Source of the DNA: Planctomycetota bacterium
GTDB taxonomy: Bacteria; Planctomycetota; Phycisphaerae; Tepidisphaerales; Tepidisphaeraceae
Direction: 5' to 3'
NCBI GenBank assembly: GCA_023417885.1
Contig: JAEZED010000044.1
Coordinates: 1-41,941 of the forward strand
Length of the DNA stretch: 41,941 nt
In this document: in pieces, positions 15,559 through 24,473 of the stretch
Layout: each line of letters begins with the position of its first letter
How positions within the stretch are numbered: the first letter of the stretch is position 1
Program-made: the position numbers and the translations under genes
The notes under the pieces: generated by a model
What the model was told of the DNA's origin: nothing
Databases searched by the model: none
The model's input: only the letters and a program-made list of their open reading frames with translations

Positions 15559-16587
15559 ATGAACCGATCGCCGCGCTGGTTTCATCTGCTGGTGCTGATG
15601 CTCGTCCTGGCAACGGCCCAAGAAGGCTGGTCGCAGGTACGGCCTTTGAAGGGGTGGTTCAGCCCGACCCAGCCGTTGGCGTTCATCAACGACGGGGCCG
15701 ACGACGTCGCGCTGCTCCTGACCGATTTCGCCGGCGATCCCGTGCCCCCGGCGGCGGGGCGGGCGCCCGTGGTGCGGGCGGGGGAGCAGGTGGTGCTCCC
15801 GGAGGCGTTTCCGACGATGCGCGTGGGGACGTACCTGCTTTATGCCGTGGAGCCGGGGCAGGATTCGCCCGAGCGCTTCCTCGGCACGCCGTGGGTGATC
15901 CGCGTAATCGGGCACACGGTCCCCGCGCAGCGCCGCACGCCGATGGCGATCCGGGTCGAGCCGCTGAAGTACGCGGTGCTCCACACCGACCATGGCGACA
16001 TGGTTGCGGGCTTCTTCTACGACGTGGCGCCCAACACCGTGAACAGCTTCTTTTCCCTTGCGGAAGAGGGCTTCTTCGACGGGCTTTCGTTCCACCGCAT
16101 CGTGCCCGGCTTCGTGATCCAGGGGGGCGATCCGCTGAACAACACCGAGGGGGGACCCGGCTACGAAATCGACGCCGAGTTCAACGATCGTCCCCACCTG
16201 CCCGGAATGCTCTCCATGGCACGCGAGGGAGATCCGCTCGAACGCCAGGGCGCCATGCCGCGCGAGCAGTGGGCCGACACCGCCGGAAGCCAGTTCTTCA
16301 TCCCGCTGGACTATGCCACCACGAAGCGCCTCGACGGCCGATACACCGTCTTCGGGCGCGTGGTCGATGGAATGGACGCGGTCAACCGGATCGGCTCGGC
16401 CGAGATCGCCGACCCCTCGACGGGCCGGCCGGTCGAGCCGCAGGTGATCCGGCGCGTCCGGGTGGAGCTCGTGACTGCCGAGAACAATCCGTACACGCGC
16501 CTGTTCGACTTCGCCGACGAAAGGCCCGCGACGCGCCCGGCGACGCAGGAGGCCGGATCGCCGACGACGCAGCCGTCGGGCCGGTGA
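15559..16587 (+). CDS. Secreted cyclophilin-type peptidyl-prolyl cis-trans isomerase
   Basis: A 342-residue protein with a signal peptide (WFHLLVLMLVLATAQEGWSQ, cleavage near residue 26). An N-terminal beta domain of about 110 residues of unknown role follows, then a cyclophilin domain (about 140-310). Cyclophilin motifs are VAPNTVNSFFSLAEEGFFDG, LSFHRIVPGFVIQGGDP with the catalytic Arg in FHRI, GSQFFIPL, and YTVFGRVVDGMDAVNRI. A Thr/Pro-rich tail ends the protein. It probably assists folding of exported proteins in the periplasm. TAGCAT ends eight bases before the ATG, with no Shine-Dalgarno site. Confidence 0.9.
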   Translation: MNRSPRWFHLLVLMLVLATAQEGWSQVRPLKGWFSPTQPLAFINDGADDVALLLTDFAGDPVPPAAGRAPVVRAGEQVVLPEAFPTMRVGTYLLYAVEPGQDSPERFLGTPWVIRVIGHTVPAQRRTPMAIRVEPLKYAVLHTDHGDMVAGFFYDVAPNTVNSFFSLAEEGFFDGLSFHRIVPGFVIQGGDPLNNTEGGPGYEIDAEFNDRPHLPGMLSMAREGDPLERQGAMPREQWADTAGSQFFIPLDYATTKRLDGRYTVFGRVVDGMDAVNRIGSAEIADPSTGRPVEPQVIRRVRVELVTAENNPYTRLFDFADERPATRPATQEAGSPTTQPSGR

Positions 16588-16599
16588 GGTTGACCTGCG

Positions 16600-16628
16600 T
16601 TGCCGGAAGATGCCCGTGCGGCTAGGAT
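16600..16628 (+). promoter_or_regulatory. Candidate promoter of the SRP RNA
   Basis: TTGCCG (16600-16605) and TAGGAT (16623-16628) are 17 bp apart. Initiation near 16635 would give about 50 nt before the SRP RNA terminal helix, so a processed 5' leader or a different start is possible. Confidence 0.4.
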
Positions 16629-16686
16629 GACGTTCCTGCCAGCCCTGCCGACGAGCGAGAAACACGCATCCGTTCAATGCAACTCG

Positions 16687-16802
16687 CCGCGGGAGACGGC
16701 CGGGCCGAAGCAAGGGTCGGCTGTGAACCGGGTCAGGTCCGAGAGGAAGCAGCCCTAAGCAGAACCGGTCCTGTGCTCTCGTAACCCGGCCGTCACCCGC
16801 GG
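16687..16802 (+). ncRNA. ffs: Bacterial small signal recognition particle RNA (4.5S RNA)
   Basis: The conserved SRP domain IV sequence GGGTCAGGTCC-GAGA-GGAAGCAGCC lies at 16730-16754, with the Ffh-binding asymmetric loop and a GNRA tetraloop (GAGA instead of the common GGAA). The molecule closes with a perfect helix: GACGGCCGGG (16695-16704) pairs with CCCGGCCGTC (16785-16794). This helix is extended by CCGCGGG (16687-16693) pairing with CCCGCGG (16796-16802) across an A-A mismatch. About 116 nt without an Alu domain is the small bacterial type. It works with Ffh and FtsY in co-translational membrane targeting. It lies between the cyclophilin gene and nadK, and fills most of an otherwise gene-free 307-bp gap. 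Confidence 0.92.
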
Positions 16803-16894
16803 CAGTTGTCTTCCGGCGCCACACGACAGCGCGCTGAGCGAACCGTCCCGCCCAGCCGCCTCCCGGTCTCCTCTCACAGGTTCCCGCGCCTTCC

Positions 16895-17842
16895 ATGCGC
16901 CTGCTCATCGTCGCCAACCTCCGCAAGATGCGCGTCCACCCGGCGGTGGGGGAACTGGTCGACTGGATCCGCAATACCTACGGCGGGCGCGTCGAGATCG
17001 TCGGCGTCGACAGCAACGACGACGGAATCCACGCCGCCGCCGCGGTCGCCCGGGCGAGCGAGGCGCCGGGCCACGACTTCGATCTCAGCACGATCGACGT
17101 GGACCTTATCCTCGTCCTCGGCGGAGACGGCACGCTCCTGTCAGTGGCGCGCCGGCTCCAGGGACGGCAGGTGCCGGTGATGGGGGTGAACTACGGCCGG
17201 CTTGGGTTCCTGGCCAGCTTTCAGCCTGCCGAGGTGCAGAACTGCTTCGACCACTGGCTGGAAGGCCTGCTGCCGGTGAGCAGCCGGCAGATGCTCGATG
17301 TCTCGGTCGTCGGCACGGGCATCGACTGCGACCTGATGAACGAGGAGGAACTGGCCGCGAAGCGCCGCTTCCACGTGCTGGGCCTGAACGACGCCGTCGT
17401 CACGGCCGGCCCGCCTTTCCACATGATCGAGCTGGGTCTCGGCGTGGACGGGGAGTTCGGCGTGAACGTTCACGGGGACGGGCTGATCGTCTGCACGCCC
17501 AGCGGCAGCACCGCCTACAACGTCTCGGCGGGCGGGCCCATCCTCAACCCGCCGGTGAAGGCCTTCTGCATCACGCCGATCGCTCCGCACAGCCTCTCGT
17601 TCCGGCCGGTGATCGTTCCGAGCGACGCGCGCGTCATGCTGATCGCGCAGCACGTGAACCGGGGGACGACTCTCGTTTGCGACGGACAGGACTGCACGCG
17701 CCTGAAGAAGGGCGATCGCGTCATCATCCGCCGCGCCGACCAGGACCTGCTCCTCGTGGAGAATCCCCACGCCCGCCGCTGGCGCGCGCTGGCGGAGAAG
17801 CTCCACTGGGCCAGCACGCCGCGCTACGCCACGGAGAAGTGA
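16895..17842 (+). CDS. nadK: NAD kinase
   Basis: A 315-residue protein that phosphorylates NAD to NADP in the cytosol. Visible signatures are LILVLGGDGTLLSVARRL (GGDGT at 76-80, phosphate binding), VNYGRLGFL, LNDAVV, GDGLIVCTPSGSTAYN and SAGGPI, all conserved in the family, and the length is typical. The first codons read MRLLIVANLRKMRV, a normal start for the family. No strong Shine-Dalgarno site or TA-N3-T hexamer is seen directly upstream; it lies about 90 bp after the SRP RNA. Its stop is only 10 bp from the convergent end of the ABC permease gene, with a CCGCGG-rich stretch between that may form a shared hairpin. Confidence 0.95.
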   Translation: MRLLIVANLRKMRVHPAVGELVDWIRNTYGGRVEIVGVDSNDDGIHAAAAVARASEAPGHDFDLSTIDVDLILVLGGDGTLLSVARRLQGRQVPVMGVNYGRLGFLASFQPAEVQNCFDHWLEGLLPVSSRQMLDVSVVGTGIDCDLMNEEELAAKRRFHVLGLNDAVVTAGPPFHMIELGLGVDGEFGVNVHGDGLIVCTPSGSTAYNVSAGGPILNPPVKAFCITPIAPHSLSFRPVIVPSDARVMLIAQHVNRGTTLVCDGQDCTRLKKGDRVIIRRADQDLLLVENPHARRWRALAEKLHWASTPRYATEK

Positions 17843-17852
17843 GACCCGCGGC

Positions 17853-19346
17853 TTATCCGCGGACGACCCACCGCATCATGTCGCGAATGGCGGCGGCCTT
17901 GTCGGTGTGCAGCATGCCGAATCGGAAGATCCGGCCCGCCAGCCACACGAGCACGAGCGTCGTGACGATCGACAGCGCCGCCGCTCCCATCTTTTCCCCC
18001 AGCGGCATGCCGGGCGGGATGCTCTGGCGCAGGACGACCGCCACCGGGCTCGTGAGAGGGAACCATGTGATCGCCCGCGCGATCGGGCCGTCCGGGCTCT
18101 GGATGACGGGAACCATCACCATCATCGGCGCCACCACCAGTAGGATGATCGGCGTCAGGAAGTTCTGCGCCTCCTTCAGGTTCGTCACGGCCGCCCCCGC
18201 CGCGATGAAGAGCGCGCCGTACATCAGCGTCGCCAGCGAGGCGAAGAGCATGAACCAGGCGACCATGGAGGGCGAGACCGCCGAGAGCGCGTTGAACTGC
18301 GACGCCGCGTAGAGCCCGCCTGCGAAATAGATCGCCGCCAGCGTCAGCGAGACGCCGACCCCGCCGATGAGCTTGCCGAGCATCAGCTCGAACGGACGCA
18401 CGCTCCCCAGCAGCACCTCCGCGATGCGGAGCTGCTTCTCCTCGACGATGTTCGTCGTCAGCGGGCTGGCGGCCGTCATCACGACCGAGAAAATCAGGAA
18501 GATGCTGAAGATCGGAATGACGAAGCTCGTGATCGGGTTGGGATCTTCTTCGTAGTCGATCTCGCCGGCCTCGTTCTTCACCGCCATCGCCCGCGGAATC
18601 ACCTCCGGCGGAACGATCAGCGACAGCACCTGCTGTGGTGCAACGCCCGCCAGCTCCGGCGTGGCGGCGATGCGGCGCTGGTAGATCACCGGCTGGAGCG
18701 TCTCGCGCAGCCACCGCTGGAGGTCGAGGTAGGTCGTGCTTTGCGACGTGTAGCGGATGCCGTGCTGCTCCAGGAACTGGATCGCCGCCTTCTGATCCTG
18801 CGCATCCTCGCCCCCTTCGCGCGGGCCCATCCCATCGTCAAGGTCGTCGCCCACGAGCTCACGCGCCGCCGCGAATGCAGTCTCGTCCGGCGGGGTGATG
18901 ATGTTCGGGCCAAGCTCGATGAAGGCGAAGAGCTCCCCGCTTCGGAGGCGCTCGCTGAGCTCGTAACGAAGCTGGTCGAGGGCCGCGGGCGAGCCGTCGT
19001 CGGGAAACTCCGCCTCGATCTCGTAGGGCGCCCCGGTCAGCTCTCCCTTCTCGTTGCGCAGACCCTCATTCCGCTCCTGCGCCCGGCTGATCAGCACCTG
19101 GTAGAGCGGCTGGCTTTGCAGAGGCTGCCCCTCGCGCGTGGTCGGCCGGCCGTCGTCACCGATCGGGACGGTGTGGTCGATCACCACGATCTTCTTCGGC
19201 TTGGTGTCCTTGATGTCGTTGGCGATGTGACCGAAGAGAACGCCCCCGCCGATCAGGACCGGCATCAGCACCAGGCCGACGATGAAGCTCTTTGTCTTGA
19301 CCGCGGCCAGGTAGTCGCGAATCGCGATGACGAGGGTCTTGCGCAT
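17853..19346 (-). CDS. ABC-2 type transporter permease (NatB-like)
   Basis: A 497-residue membrane protein. It has an N-terminal helix (TKSFIVGLVLMPVLIGGGVLFG, about 19-40), a long extracytoplasmic domain of about 240 residues, and then five or six helices in the C-terminal half (FVIPIFSIFLIFSVVMTAAS and the rest). Between the first two of these is the conserved ABC-2 segment NIVEEKQLRIAEVLLGSVRPFELMLGKL, where the permease contacts its ATPase. This is the layout of NatB and related ABC-2 exporters, which export Na+ in Bacillus; the substrate here is not known. The gene follows its ATPase gene on the same strand with a 74-bp gap. Confidence 0.88.
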   Translation of the reverse strand: MRKTLVIAIRDYLAAVKTKSFIVGLVLMPVLIGGGVLFGHIANDIKDTKPKKIVVIDHTVPIGDDGRPTTREGQPLQSQPLYQVLISRAQERNEGLRNEKGELTGAPYEIEAEFPDDGSPAALDQLRYELSERLRSGELFAFIELGPNIITPPDETAFAAARELVGDDLDDGMGPREGGEDAQDQKAAIQFLEQHGIRYTSQSTTYLDLQRWLRETLQPVIYQRRIAATPELAGVAPQQVLSLIVPPEVIPRAMAVKNEAGEIDYEEDPNPITSFVIPIFSIFLIFSVVMTAASPLTTNIVEEKQLRIAEVLLGSVRPFELMLGKLIGGVGVSLTLAAIYFAGGLYAASQFNALSAVSPSMVAWFMLFASLATLMYGALFIAAGAAVTNLKEAQNFLTPIILLVVAPMMVMVPVIQSPDGPIARAITWFPLTSPVAVVLRQSIPPGMPLGEKMGAAALSIVTTLVLVWLAGRIFRFGMLHTDKAAAIRDMMRWVVRG

Positions 19347-19420
19347 GTTCGTTGGTTCCGCTTCGTCTGAACTCCGACGCCCGCACTCGGCGAGCTTCGC
19401 TCGTTGCCCGCCTCGCCGAC

Positions 19421-20386
19421 TCAATCGACCTCGGCAGGCTCCTCTTCCATTTCTTCCGGCTGGGGCCGCGCGATCCGGATGAAGATGTCCTGCAGGCTCG
19501 GCTGCGTCACCTCGAAGTGCCGGACCCGGCCGAGGTTCATCAGGCCCGCCAGCACCGCCTGCTCGTCGGCGCCCTCGGCGAGGCGAAGCTCCTGGACCTG
19601 GCCCATGTCGCGCACGCCCGCCACGCCGGGCAGGCGCCCGATCTCGCTGGAGTCGGCCCCCTCCAGCCGGACGCGAAGCGTGTCGCTCCCGTAGTCGTGG
19701 CGGATGTCGTCCAGCGTGCCGTCGAGCACCTTGTGGCCCTTGTAGATCATGAGGATCCGGTCGCACATCTGCTCGGCGGTGCTCATGTCGTGCGTGCTGA
19801 AGATGACCGTCACGCCGTTGCGCCGCAGCTCGAGGATCTGCTCGGTCATCGTCTCGCGGTTGACCGGATCGAGCCCGCTGAAGACCTCGTCCAGCAGCAC
19901 CAGCCGCGGGTGACTGATGACCGTCGCGATGAACTGCACCTTCTGGCTCATCCCCTTGGAGAGCTGCTCGACCTTCTTGTCTCCCCATCCCCCCAGCTCG
20001 AGCTTGTCGAGCCAGCCGTCGATGCTCTGGCGCGACGCGTCGGCCCCCTTGATGGCGGCGTAGAAGCGAAGCACGTCGCGCACCTTCATCTGCTTGTAGA
20101 GGCCGCGCTCCTCGGGGAGGTAGCCGACACGGTCGTCCGGCCGGCGTGTGTTCGTGCTGCCCAGGACGGAGACATCGCCCCCGTCCTGCTCCAGGATGCG
20201 CATGATCATTCGGAGCGTGGTCGTCTTTCCGCTGCCGTTGGGGCCGATGAAGCCGTAGCAGCTGCCGGTGGGCACCACCAGCGAGAGATCCTCAACCGCG
20301 GTGTGGGTGCCGAACGTCTTGGTGACGCCCGACAACCTGACGGCGGCGTCGGCGGTGTCGGGGGGAGGGGAGGAGAATGCGGTCAT
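19421..20386 (-). CDS. ABC transporter ATP-binding protein (NatA-like)
   Basis: A 321-residue cytosolic ATPase that powers the adjacent ABC-2 permease. It has Walker A GPNGSGKTTT (48-57), the Q-loop region YLPEERGLYKQM, the signature LSKGMSQK, Walker B LVLLDEVFSGLD, and the switch His in IFSTHDM. About 85 C-terminal residues beyond the ATPase core match the DUF4162 tail often found in this subgroup (GSDTLRVRLEGAD, then LQDIFIRIA). The ATG at 20386 places the start just ahead of the family's first strand; a longer start at 20458 is less likely. It is divergent from the phosphatase gene. Confidence 0.92.
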   Translation of the reverse strand: MTAFSSPPPDTADAAVRLSGVTKTFGTHTAVEDLSLVVPTGSCYGFIGPNGSGKTTTLRMIMRILEQDGGDVSVLGSTNTRRPDDRVGYLPEERGLYKQMKVRDVLRFYAAIKGADASRQSIDGWLDKLELGGWGDKKVEQLSKGMSQKVQFIATVISHPRLVLLDEVFSGLDPVNRETMTEQILELRRNGVTVIFSTHDMSTAEQMCDRILMIYKGHKVLDGTLDDIRHDYGSDTLRVRLEGADSSEIGRLPGVAGVRDMGQVQELRLAEGADEQAVLAGLMNLGRVRHFEVTQPSLQDIFIRIARPQPEEMEEEPAEVD

Positions 20387-20517
20387 GTCGGGCGTTCGTC
20401 GTAGGCGTTCGTTCAAACGGGTCCCCGGCGGTGCGCGCCTGGCGCCGCCGATGCGCACCGCCGGCGTGTTTCCACGCCTCCGGGCCGGGCATTATTCGTC
20501 GCGGAGACCCGTCCGGC

Positions 20518-20545
20518 TTGAAGCGTATCCCACGGCCGGAATGAT
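20518..20545 (+). promoter_or_regulatory. Candidate promoter of the inositol-phosphatase-family gene
   Basis: TTGAAG (20518-20523) and AATGAT (20540-20545) are 16 bp apart, and the second hexamer ends six bases before the ATG at 20552. The match to consensus is moderate. No Shine-Dalgarno site precedes the gene. Confidence 0.4.
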
Positions 20546-20551
20546 GCCAGC

Positions 20552-21568
20552 ATGCCTCGAGGCGATTTACCGCTCCCCGCAGAAGAAATTGTCGATCGCC
20601 TGAAGAAAATGCAGTCGGCGATCCAATCCGCGGTGCGCGCGCGGCGCTCCGGGCCCGATTCAGCCATCATGCGCCGGAGCGACGCCGACACCATCTACGG
20701 CATCGACGTGGTCGCGGAGCCCATCGTCGAGGCGTTCTGCCGCGACTGGTCCCGATCCATGCCACTCGTCCTCGTCGCGGAGGGGCTGATCGACGACGAA
20801 GGACGCGAGGGGCCCAAAGTGTTCCCTGAAGGGGCCACCGAGGCCGACGCCGCCATCCGGCTCATCGTGGATCCGATCGACGGCACGCGGGAGCTGATGT
20901 ACGACAAGCGGTCCGCCTGGTCGCTGGCGGGCGTCGCGCCCAACCGTGGGCCGCAGACCGGCCTGCGCGACATCGAGGTCGCGGTGATGACCGAGCTGCC
21001 CACGACCAAGCTCGGCTGGGCCGATGTGCTCTGGGCAGTGCGCGGGCAGGGCGTGCAGGCGCAGCGGGTCGACCTCGCGACAGGCGAATCGACCCCCTTC
21101 ATCCCGCGCCCAAGCAGCGCCACGGGGCTGGATCACGGGTTTGCGACCGTGAGCAGCTTCTTCCCCGGCACGAAGCGTCCCGCGGCGGAGCTGGTGGAGC
21201 GGATTGCCAGCGAGCTGCTGCCACGCGACGACGTGACGTGCGGGACCATGTTCGACGACCAGTACATCAGCACCGGCGGGCAGTGGTACGAGCTCATCGT
21301 CGGCCATGACCGGTTCAATGCCGACCTGCGTCCGGCGTTCTATCGCCTGCAGGGCATCGCCGAAGGGATGTGCTGCCACCCGTACGACTGCTGCTGCCTG
21401 CTGATCGCCGAGGAGGCGGGGGTGATCCTGACCGATGAGCGGGGCCGCCCACTCGATGCGCCGCTCGACACGACCACAGGCATCGACTGGCTGGGCTACG
21501 CCAACGCGGACCTGCGGGCGAGAATCGAGCCAGTCGTGAAGCGCTTCCTGGCGATGCCGGAGGCTTAG
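20552..21568 (+). CDS. Inositol monophosphatase-family phosphatase
   Basis: A 338-residue member of the Mg-dependent IMPase/FBPase superfamily. It shows VAEGLID (metal-binding Glu), the hallmark RLIVDPIDGTRELM (Asp107, Asp110, Gly-Thr), and a C-terminal CCHPYDCCCLLIAEEAGVILTDERG, which corresponds to the second signature WDxAAxxLIxxEAGG with the Trp replaced. The protein is longer than a typical IMPase (about 265 residues) because of inserts at about 120-150 and 190-260. It could act on inositol phosphate, a sugar bisphosphate or a nucleotide phosphate. Position suggests a sugar-phosphate role, since a sugar kinase starts 51 bp downstream on the same strand. Confidence 0.82.
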   Translation: MPRGDLPLPAEEIVDRLKKMQSAIQSAVRARRSGPDSAIMRRSDADTIYGIDVVAEPIVEAFCRDWSRSMPLVLVAEGLIDDEGREGPKVFPEGATEADAAIRLIVDPIDGTRELMYDKRSAWSLAGVAPNRGPQTGLRDIEVAVMTELPTTKLGWADVLWAVRGQGVQAQRVDLATGESTPFIPRPSSATGLDHGFATVSSFFPGTKRPAAELVERIASELLPRDDVTCGTMFDDQYISTGGQWYELIVGHDRFNADLRPAFYRLQGIAEGMCCHPYDCCCLLIAEEAGVILTDERGRPLDAPLDTTTGIDWLGYANADLRARIEPVVKRFLAMPEA

Positions 21569-21619
21569 TACGGGGGCGGGCCGACCCCTTACCGGCTCCG
21601 GCCGCTATCGTGATTGCGG

Positions 21620-23161
21620 ATGAACGTGCTTGAACTCGATCCGGCGCCCACCCTGCTGAAGCGATTGCGCAGCGAGCTGGCTGCGCTCTTCGACGCGCAG
21701 CGGCCGATCCGCGTCAGCAGGGCGCCGGGGCGACTGGATGTCATGGGGGGGATCGCCGACTACACCGGGAGCCTCGTCTGCGAGATGCCGCTTGGCGTGG
21801 GGACGGCCGTCGCCATCCAGGAGCGCCACGACCGGCAGATCCACGTCGTCAGCCTCAACCTGCTTGACGACCACGTCCCCTTCCAGCTCGGCATGAGCCT
21901 CGACGCCCTCGCCGCCGCCTCGGCGGAGGGGTTGCGGCGCGAACTGGCCCAGCCGGGGCGCAAGTGGGCGGGCTACGTGCTCGGCTGCCTCTTCCTGCTC
22001 CATGAGAAGGGGCACGTCGATCTCGCCGATCCGCGCATCCGCGGGCTCAACATCGCCCTTTACAGCACCGTGCCCAGCGGCGGAGGGGTGAGCAGCTCGG
22101 CGGCGCTGGAAGTGGCGACGATGGTCGGGCTCGTCGAGCATTTCAAAATCGCGTCGCTCGCGCCGCGCGGCGCGAAGCTCAAGCAGATCGCCGTCTCCCG
22201 CTGGGAATGGGAGGGGGGCGCCGTCCTGCCCGCAACTAGCCAGGCGGGCGGGGCCATGCCCGCGCCCCTCGTCGAGTCCGGCATGCGCCTGGCGAGGCTC
22301 TGCCAGGAGGCGGAGAACCGCATCGTCGGCGCGCCGTGCGGGATCATGGATCAGGTCACCTGCCACCTCGGCCAGCCAGGCATGCTCCTGCGCCTTCTTT
22401 GCCAGCCGCACGAACTCCTGCCCCCGCTGCCGCTGCCGGAGGGCGTGAAGGTCGCGGGCATCTTCACCGGCGTGCGCCACGACGTCTCGGGCGACGCGTA
22501 CGGCCGAACGCGGGCGGCGGCCTTCATGGGGCACCGGATGATCCTCGACCAGATGCGCCGCCTGGGCCGCGAGGCGGGGTTGACGATGACGGGCGATCCG
22601 ACGAACGGCTATCTCGCGAACCTGCCCATCGACGACTACAAGGCCCTCTTTCGCCCGGTGCTGCCGGAAACGATCACGGGCGAGGCCTTCCTCGAGCAGT
22701 TCGGCCAGCATGGCGACACGGCCACCACCGTCCAGCCGGGGGAGGTGTATCCCGTCCGCGACGCCTGCGATCACCATGTGCTCGATGCCCAGCGCGTCCG
22801 GCGATTCGCCGGTTTTCTCGAGAATGAGGTGGCGACCGACCGGGGCCGGGCGCTGCGGTCCGCCGGCCGGCTCATGCATGCCAGCCATCACAGCTACGGG
22901 GAACACGCCCGGCTGGGACATCCTGCCGCGGATGTGATCGTCGGACTCGTGAGGAAGCAGGAGGCGGAGGGGCTGTACGGCGCGCGCATCACGGGCGGCG
23001 GTGGCGGGGGGACGGTCGCGGTGCTGATGGAGGCGACCGAGCGGGCGGACGGCGCGATCGCTTCGATCCTGGCGGCGTATGAGAGGGAGACGGGCCACGT
23101 CCCGACCCTGCTTGACTCGACTTCCCCCGGGTCCGCCCATGTCGGGACGGCGCTTGCCTGA
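21620..23161 (+). CDS. GHMP sugar kinase, galactokinase / L-arabinokinase-like
   Basis: A 513-residue GHMP kinase. The N-terminal motif reads RAPGRLDVMGGIADYTGS (35-51). In galactokinases this is GRVNLIGEHTDY. The spelling here is close to that of plant L-arabinokinase (ARA1), as I remember it. The ATP-binding motif 2 is VPSGGGVSSSAALEVA (151-166) and motif 3 is ITGGGGGGTVAVL near the C-terminus. The expected product is a sugar 1-phosphate such as L-arabinose 1-phosphate or galactose 1-phosphate. At about 513 residues it is longer than typical galactokinases (about 390), with an insert at about 185-230 (RWEWEGGAVLPATSQ). TATCGT lies eight bases before the ATG. The sugar specificity is inferred from one motif. 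Confidence 0.85.
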   Translation: MNVLELDPAPTLLKRLRSELAALFDAQRPIRVSRAPGRLDVMGGIADYTGSLVCEMPLGVGTAVAIQERHDRQIHVVSLNLLDDHVPFQLGMSLDALAAASAEGLRRELAQPGRKWAGYVLGCLFLLHEKGHVDLADPRIRGLNIALYSTVPSGGGVSSSAALEVATMVGLVEHFKIASLAPRGAKLKQIAVSRWEWEGGAVLPATSQAGGAMPAPLVESGMRLARLCQEAENRIVGAPCGIMDQVTCHLGQPGMLLRLLCQPHELLPPLPLPEGVKVAGIFTGVRHDVSGDAYGRTRAAAFMGHRMILDQMRRLGREAGLTMTGDPTNGYLANLPIDDYKALFRPVLPETITGEAFLEQFGQHGDTATTVQPGEVYPVRDACDHHVLDAQRVRRFAGFLENEVATDRGRALRSAGRLMHASHHSYGEHARLGHPAADVIVGLVRKQEAEGLYGARITGGGGGGTVAVLMEATERADGAIASILAAYERETGHVPTLLDSTSPGSAHVGTALA

Positions 23162-23259
23162 GGGGCGGCGGGCCGGTTGCGGGGCCGGTGCTGGAAAATA
23201 GCCCCCCGTGCGCCCACAATGCCGCCGGCCAGGACGGCCGGTTCCTCGGACGCGAACGG

Positions 23260-24456
23260 ATGCGCGAGTTCGACCTCTCCAAGACGCTCAAGGAGTTCTG
23301 GCGGCGCCTCGCGCTCGCCCGGAACTGGCCGTTGCTTGCGGCCGTGGGCGCCCTTTCGGGCATCGGCCTTTTCACGATTGCCTCGACGGAGCCGGCCAAG
23401 GCGGCCAACCAGCTCTTCTTCCTCGTGATCGCCTTCGGCTGCATGGCGGTCTTCCAGACCGTCAACTACGCGCGCCTGGGGCGGTGGGCGCTGCCGTTTT
23501 ATGTCATCAGCATTCTCCTGATCGCCCTGACGCTCGTCGGGAGCAAGTTGGGCCTCCCGATCGTCCCGCGGATCAACGGGGCGAGCAACTGGATCCGGCT
23601 CGGCCCGGTGAGCCTCCAGCCGGCGGAGTTGATGAAGGTGAGCTGCATCATGCTCCTGGCGCGCTACCTGCGCTACCGGGAGAACTACCGCAAGCTCAAC
23701 GGCCTGGTGCCGCCGCTGCTGCTGGCGGCGGTGCCGATGCTCATGATCCTGAAGCAGCCGGACCTCGGGACGGCGCTGGTCTTCATCCCCACGATGATCG
23801 CGATGCTCTTCGTCGCGGGCGCGAAGCTGCGCCACTTTGCCGCCTTCGCGGGCATGGGGCTGGTCCTGGCGCCGCTGCTCTGGCTGAGCGGGCAGGAGAG
23901 CGTGCCGGTGCTGAAGTACGGGCCGAACCTCGTGAAGCAGTACCAGCGCGAGCGGGTCTACGCGATGTTCAAGGACGACGCCCAGACCCTCAAGGCCACC
24001 GGCTACCAGCAGCATTACGGCCTGGCCGCCTTCGGCTCGGGCGGATTCAGCGGCAAGGGGGCGGGCAACGTGCCCATCGGCCACCGCGTGCCGGAGAGCC
24101 ATAACGATATGATTTTCACGCTCATCGGCGAGCAGTTCGGCTTCGTCGGCAGCTTCGTGGTGATCGTGGCCTACATCGTCCTGTTCGTCGCGGCGCTGGA
24201 GATCGCCGCCGACACGCGCGAGCCGTTCGGAAGGCTGGTCGCCGTCGGCGTGACCGCCGCCCTGGCGGGGCAGACCTTCCTCAACCTCGCCGTCGCCATG
24301 AAGGTCATGCCGGTGACGGGGGTGACGCTGCCCTTCATCTCCGCCGGCGGGAGCAGCCTGATCGCCAGCTTCATGGCGGTGGGCCTGCTGCTGAACATCG
24401 GGCAGCACCGCCCCTACCTGCTGAGCCGCGAGGCGTTCGAGTTCGACGACGAGTAG
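23260..24456 (+). CDS. rodA: RodA/FtsW-family peptidoglycan glycosyltransferase (SEDS protein)
   Basis: A 398-residue polytopic membrane protein with about ten hydrophobic helices. SEDS hallmarks are INGASNWIRLGPVSLQPAELMKV (with the conserved Pro-Ala-Glu), MILKQPDLGTALVFIP with the catalytic Asp, IGHRVPESHNDMIFTLIGEQFGFVG, and PVTGVTLPFISAGGSSL. Family members polymerise glycan strands for cell elongation (RodA) or septation (FtsW). RodA is favoured by QPDLGTAL and by the lack of division neighbours. The start ATG at 23260 gives a short cytoplasmic leader before the first helix; an upstream start at 23188 seems less likely. No penicillin-binding-protein gene is adjacent, unlike in many bacteria. 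Some Planctomycetes have reduced peptidoglycan genes, so its presence is informative. Confidence 0.9.
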   Translation: MREFDLSKTLKEFWRRLALARNWPLLAAVGALSGIGLFTIASTEPAKAANQLFFLVIAFGCMAVFQTVNYARLGRWALPFYVISILLIALTLVGSKLGLPIVPRINGASNWIRLGPVSLQPAELMKVSCIMLLARYLRYRENYRKLNGLVPPLLLAAVPMLMILKQPDLGTALVFIPTMIAMLFVAGAKLRHFAAFAGMGLVLAPLLWLSGQESVPVLKYGPNLVKQYQRERVYAMFKDDAQTLKATGYQQHYGLAAFGSGGFSGKGAGNVPIGHRVPESHNDMIFTLIGEQFGFVGSFVVIVAYIVLFVAALEIAADTREPFGRLVAVGVTAALAGQTFLNLAVAMKVMPVTGVTLPFISAGGSSLIASFMAVGLLLNIGQHRPYLLSREAFEFDDE

Positions 24457-24473
24457 GCGGGCAACAGGGCCAG

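Noticed and set aside
17840..17866. Terminator between nadK and the ABC permease gene
   Set aside because: CCGCGG occurs twice around CTTAT, but each hexamer is self-complementary. The stem is only six pairs and there is no T tract.
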